A model generated the notes under the pieces. It saw only the letters and a program-made list of their open reading frames with translations, had not been told where the DNA came from and did no database searches. A program made the position numbers and the translations under genes. From Lachnospiraceae bacterium UBA7202 (GTDB taxonomy: Bacteria > Bacillota > Clostridia > Lachnospirales > Lachnospiraceae): a stretch of DNA of 9,570 bases. Shown one piece after another: positions 6,818 to 9,570 of this stretch (positions are counted from its first letter, which is position 1; each line of letters begins with the position of its first letter). The stretch is taken from NCBI GenBank assembly GCA_002490705.1, contig DKUO01000006.1, positions 74,480-84,049 of the forward strand, in the 5' to 3' direction.

Positions 6818-7916
6818 GGCGTTTTCCCTCCTTTATCCTTTCTATAAACCGGTCAAACAGATAGGAGGAATCCTGCGGTCCGGGACACGCCTCCGGATGA
6901 AACTGCACCGTAAAGATATTCTTTCCCGTGTAGGAAAGACCCTCATTCGTACCGTCGTTGACATTGATGAAGGCAGGCGTCGCCACCTTCTTGTCCAGCT
7001 TATCCATATCCACCACATAGCCGTGATTTTGGGAGGAAATGTAGACTCTGCCCGTGGCCAGATCTTTCACAGGGTGGTTGCCGCCGCGGTGGCCGTATTT
7101 CATCTTAAAGGTGTCCGCGCCGGTAGCTAACGCCATCAGCTGATGGCCCAGACAAATGGCAAAAATCGGCGTATCTGTTTCATACAGTTTACGAATTTCT
7201 TCTATAATAGTCGTGCATTCCTTGGGATCACCCGGGCCGTTGCTGAGCATAATGCCGTCGGGCTGATCCGCAAGAATCTCCTCCGCCGTCGTGCACGCAG
7301 GATAAACCGTCACATCGCAGCCTCTGGCCGCAAGAGACCTTGCAATATTGTTCTTGGTGCCCAGATCAAGCAGCGCCACACGCAATCCCGCACCACTCTT
7401 GGAGAGCGCCCCCGTCGCCGCAACCGTATACTTTTCAGCGCAGCTTACCCGCTCCACCACTTTGCCTGTCGTATATGCTTTTAACTGGGGAATAATTGTC
7501 TCAAGATCAAAATTTTCATCGGTCGTGATCATACCGTTCATAGTACCTTTTTCACGAAGGATTCTGGTAAGGGCTCTGGTGTCGATCCCGGCGATACCCG
7601 GCACACCATTTTCCTCTAAGAATTGCTGAATAGAAATATCACATCTGAAATTACTGGGAATCCTCGATAGCTCTCGCACGATAAGCCCATCCGGCCATGG
7701 CCGTTTCGATTCCATATCTTCCAAACATACGCCATAATTTCCGATCAGCGGATAGGTCATGCACACTGCCTGTCCCGCGTAGGACGGATCTGTCAGCACT
7801 TCCGGGTAACCCGCCATCGAAGTGTTAAATACAATCTCGCTGACAATCTCTTTCTGCGCTCCTATATGGCTGCCCGCAAACACGGTGCCGTCTTCCAAAA
7901 TTAGAAATGATTTCAT
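6810..7916 (-). CDS. carA: Carbamoyl-phosphate synthase small subunit (glutaminase)
   Basis: A 368-residue glutamine amidotransferase subunit, normal length. It hydrolyses glutamine and passes ammonia to CarB. The N-terminal CarA-specific domain (about 1-150) includes VFNTSMAGYPEVLTDPSYAGQ and GIAGIDTRALTRILREKG. The class I amidotransferase domain (about 178-365) contains SNGPGDP, the nucleophile elbow AICLGHQ with Cys255, and FHPEACPGPQD with His340 and Glu342 completing the triad. All catalytic residues are present. The ATG at 7914-7916 gives the standard start MKSFLILEDGTVFAG; its ribosome binding site is modest (AGG 7 bases upstream). First gene of the carA-carB-queH unit. A hairpin-rich leader precedes it, which may be how the operon is controlled. 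Confidence 0.99.
   Translation of the reverse strand: MKSFLILEDGTVFAGSHIGAQKEIVSEIVFNTSMAGYPEVLTDPSYAGQAVCMTYPLIGNYGVCLEDMESKRPWPDGLIVRELSRIPSNFRCDISIQQFLEENGVPGIAGIDTRALTRILREKGTMNGMITTDENFDLETIIPQLKAYTTGKVVERVSCAEKYTVAATGALSKSGAGLRVALLDLGTKNNIARSLAARGCDVTVYPACTTAEEILADQPDGIMLSNGPGDPKECTTIIEEIRKLYETDTPIFAICLGHQLMALATGADTFKMKYGHRGGNHPVKDLATGRVYISSQNHGYVVDMDKLDKKVATPAFINVNDGTNEGLSYTGKNIFTVQFHPEACPGPQDSSYLFDRFIERIKEGKRHA
6826..6834 (-). promoter_or_regulatory. Ribosome binding site of carB inside carA
   Basis: AAAGGAGGG on the minus strand lies within the last codons of carA (IKEGKRHA), with its AGGAGG core about 9 bases before the carB ATG. It is a much better match than the carA site, and it fixes the carB start at the overlapping ATG, 5 bases before the end of carA. 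Confidence 0.85.
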
Positions 7917-7932
7917 CCTCTAACCTGTCCCT

Positions 7933-8048
7933 TTCCACCGATGGAACGCCAAGGCGTGCCATCCAAAGAATGCTCCGCATTCTCCCGCAATGGTTTATGC
8001 CACAATATCATGTAGGCGGGGTCTTATGACCACCGCCTATTGTACCAT
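7933..8048 (-). promoter_or_regulatory. Structured leader of carA (candidate cis-regulatory RNA)
   Basis: The minus strand of the carA upstream region is unusually rich in inverted repeats. Hairpin 1 (8013-8039) is TAGGCGG, one bulged T, GGTC, loop ATAA, GACC, CCGCCTA. It can be extended by ACAAT (8039-8043) with ATTGT (8002-8006) and ATGGT (8044-8048) with ACCAT (7990-7994), leaving two 7-base bulges on the 3' side. Hairpin 2 (7968-7982) is GAATGC-gga-GCATTC. Hairpin 3 (7940-7963) pairs GATGG/CCATC and ACGCC/GGCGT around one mismatch. Hairpin 4 (7933-7946) pairs TTCCA with TGGAA around TCGG and shares bases with hairpin 3, so the two are mutually exclusive. No T-tract terminator and no PyrR-type loop sequence are visible. 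A switch role is inference. Confidence 0.45.
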
Positions 8049-8058
8049 ATCTGTGAAA

Positions 8059-8091
8059 AGTATACTATACCTATCCTGTAATTTTTCTTAA
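8059..8091 (-). promoter_or_regulatory. Candidate promoter of carA-carB-queH
   Basis: On the minus strand the sequence GGTATAGTATACT offers two overlapping -10 boxes, TATAGT (8064-8069) and TATACT (8059-8064). TTAAGA (8086-8091), 16 bases before the first, is a weak -35 with 4 of 6 matches. A start near 8052-8057 would place the whole hairpin-rich leader in the transcript. An alternative extended -10, TGGTACAAT (TACAAT at 8039-8044), lies closer to carA but is embedded in hairpin 1 and has no good -35. Which one is used cannot be decided from sequence alone. Confidence 0.4.
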
Positions 8092-8117
8092 AACTTTCAC
8101 AAACTCTCTTGCGCTTA

Positions 8118-9570
8118 TCATGGTATTTCATTTCTTCTTTCAATAATCGTAATAGCCAGCATCGGAAGCAAGCAAAAAAACAAGGGAGACACATATCGAT
8201 ATCCCACTCCAATGGGCGTTGCTGCCATAATGCTAATCCAACATAATATCAAAGGAAGTGTTATGCAAAAGCTCCTCAATCCTCTTTTTTTCATTAAATA
8301 GATCGATATAATAAGATAAAACCATATTAGAATTCCAGCATTCATTCCTCTTTTCGGAGTAACGATATCTGCAAAAGAAAAACCCGCAATCATATTGAAA
8401 TAATCTATTCTCTCTATATTATAAGAATTCTCCGTTGGATACAGTTGAACAAAAGCGTAATTTTCATTGACAACGGCAAACGGATTCCAATAATAACATG
8501 TCATAATCAAATATTCCTTCATACATATAGAAGGATTCTTTTTAAAGACATCCCACCATAATTCCAGAAACTCTCTTTCATGGTCCTCGAAATATTCATT
8601 TTGAAAATCCTCATTCCATTTAATACTATCTACATTTATGTTCCAAAATGCTTCTTTTATCTTTTCTCTACTGATTATGTGATCTATTCTTATTTTATCC
8701 TCTTCTGTCAGATTTCCCTCATCAACAACTACTGCGCATATCTGCTGCAATAAAATCCCATATTTTTCTGTTAATGGTGTCCTTTCCACTTTCAAAAAAT
8801 CATAAATTGGTCCTCTTATAAAGCATATCGTTAAAAACAGAATAATAAGAATAGCACTATACCTATAAGAAACTTTTTTGTAGCAAAGGAAAAAAACAAA
8901 AAAGAGAATAATACTTAGTACAATATATGGTCCATTATTTCTTAGAAACGCAATCCCCAATGATCCTATAATAAATTTTACAATATTAGATAGCATACTG
9001 CTTTTTTTTATTTCATTTTCGGTGCAAAAAAGTGAGTAATACAAATCATAAATGCTCATAACCCAAAACATCATAAAAATGCAGAAAGGAGTATCCTTCC
9101 ATACAGATACCCCATATAATGGATATATCGGTAACAGTGCACATATCAGATAAAAAAACAGTATTATATATCTATTAAGTCTGTATTTTACCATCCAGTT
9201 AAAGAAATATGCTACTATCAGAACCAATAATAACATTTGAATGAACAGTAAACTGCCACATACCCAATTCATATCTCGTCCAAATAGTTTACCAATCTTC
9301 ATTACGATCTCTATAAAACAATTATAGAAAAAAGGATGGCGATCTGAACGAATATGATTTTCTCCATAATCAATTGATAACCATGTGTCAAACCAAATTC
9401 CACCAGGATAGAAAGATAGATAGTAAGGAATATAAGCTAATACTACTCCTAAAATAGCAAATAACGTAATTCGAGGGGCATTAAAACCTGTTGGTTTTTC
9501 CAGCATAGCCAGCTTTTCTAATACATGATCTAAAACACTATGCATCCTAGTACACCGAATAATAATTAAT
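8118..9570 (-). CDS. Polytopic membrane protein, GT-C/DUF6020-like, probably 5'-partial
   Basis: Multi-pass membrane protein; at least 475 residues lie downstream of the first in-window ATG (9543-9545). The frame stays open to the window edge, and that ATG has no usable ribosome binding site (AGG directly abuts it), so the true start is probably outside. Numbered from that ATG, about 9-10 hydrophobic segments are visible (near 27-47, 97-118, 124-144, 150-170, 188-205, 207-223, 229-247, 402-418, 427-442, 449-468), with a large polar loop at about 250-390. Recurrent motifs are YPGGIWFDTW (46-55), SDRHPFFYN (67-75), VWKDTPF (148-154), LRNNGPY (201-207) and a final RYVSPLFF. These resemble uncharacterised DUF6020-type proteins and the layout of GT-C membrane glycosyltransferases, suggesting a cell-envelope glycan role; that assignment is tentative. 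The gene is far more AT-rich than carAB, a sign of possible transfer. Confidence 0.8.
   Translation of the reverse strand, partial: LIIIRCTRMHSVLDHVLEKLAMLEKPTGFNAPRITLFAILGVVLAYIPYYLSFYPGGIWFDTWLSIDYGENHIRSDRHPFFYNCFIEIVMKIGKLFGRDMNWVCGSLLFIQMLLLVLIVAYFFNWMVKYRLNRYIILFFYLICALLPIYPLYGVSVWKDTPFCIFMMFWVMSIYDLYYSLFCTENEIKKSSMLSNIVKFIIGSLGIAFLRNNGPYIVLSIILFFVFFLCYKKVSYRYSAILIILFLTICFIRGPIYDFLKVERTPLTEKYGILLQQICAVVVDEGNLTEEDKIRIDHIISREKIKEAFWNINVDSIKWNEDFQNEYFEDHEREFLELWWDVFKKNPSICMKEYLIMTCYYWNPFAVVNENYAFVQLYPTENSYNIERIDYFNMIAGFSFADIVTPKRGMNAGILIWFYLIISIYLMKKRGLRSFCITLPLILCWISIMAATPIGVGYRYVSPLFFCLLPMLAITIIERRNEIP

Noticed and set aside
8013..8039. Terminator of the AT-rich membrane protein gene
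   Set aside because: The hairpin is strong, but neither strand has a T-tract after it, and it lies downstream of the candidate carA promoter.
7917..8117. PyrR-type attenuator upstream of carA
   Set aside because: I cannot find the PyrR binding-loop consensus, nor a hairpin followed by a T-tract in the leader.
8071..8121. A 16-codon minus-strand frame (MISAREFVKVLRKITG) whose ATG overlaps the membrane protein stop as ATGA
   Set aside because: The start faintly recalls small HicA-like proteins, but it is too short, has no clear ribosome binding site and ends at once. It could be a remnant, but there is not enough to call a pseudogene.
8024..8212. Minus-strand 62-codon frame overlapping the end of the membrane protein gene
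   Set aside because: Most of it is out of frame within the membrane protein gene and the rest runs into the carA promoter and leader. It has no good ribosome binding site.

Overview
The window reads as chromosomal DNA of a Gram-positive Clostridia bacterium, most likely a Lachnospiraceae relative. The protein sequences of ArgS, CarA, CarB and QueH look typical of that group. There are sigma-A-like promoters of the TTGACA/TATAAT type, AGGAGG ribosome binding sites, and housekeeping genes of roughly balanced GC. This placement is inference from sequence style, not from a search. Every gene I can support lies on the minus strand, so transcription runs from high to low coordinates.

In transcription order: (1) 8118-9570, the 3' part of an AT-rich gene for a polytopic membrane protein resembling GT-C-type or DUF6020-like proteins, probably cut by the window edge. 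(2) 7917-8117, a promoter region and an unusually hairpin-rich leader. (3) carA and carB, overlapping by 8 bp, for the two subunits of carbamoyl-phosphate synthetase, followed within 20 bp by queH, a cobalamin-independent epoxyqueuosine reductase. These three probably form one operon. (4) 2150-2785, a single gene with its own promoter and a strong intrinsic terminator, for an uncharacterised membrane-anchored protein with one transmembrane segment at each end. (5) argS, arginyl-tRNA synthetase, with a clear promoter and a hairpin at the predicted transcript start. (6) tRNA-Val(UAC) at the window edge, whose own promoter starts 8 bp after the argS stop codon.

Functionally the window is mostly core metabolism and translation. 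CarAB makes carbamoyl phosphate for pyrimidines and arginine, ArgS charges arginine onto tRNA, tRNA-Val reads valine codons, and QueH finishes the queuosine modification of other tRNAs. No gene is longer or shorter than expected, except that the membrane protein at the right edge is probably partial. I see no CRISPR array, insertion sequence, phage gene or obvious defence system. The parts most worth a second look are non-coding or uncharacterised: the carA leader with mutually exclusive hairpins, the hairpin at the argS start site, the two-transmembrane orphan protein, and the abrupt shift to AT-rich DNA upstream of carA. No stretch longer than about 220 bases lacks a gene.
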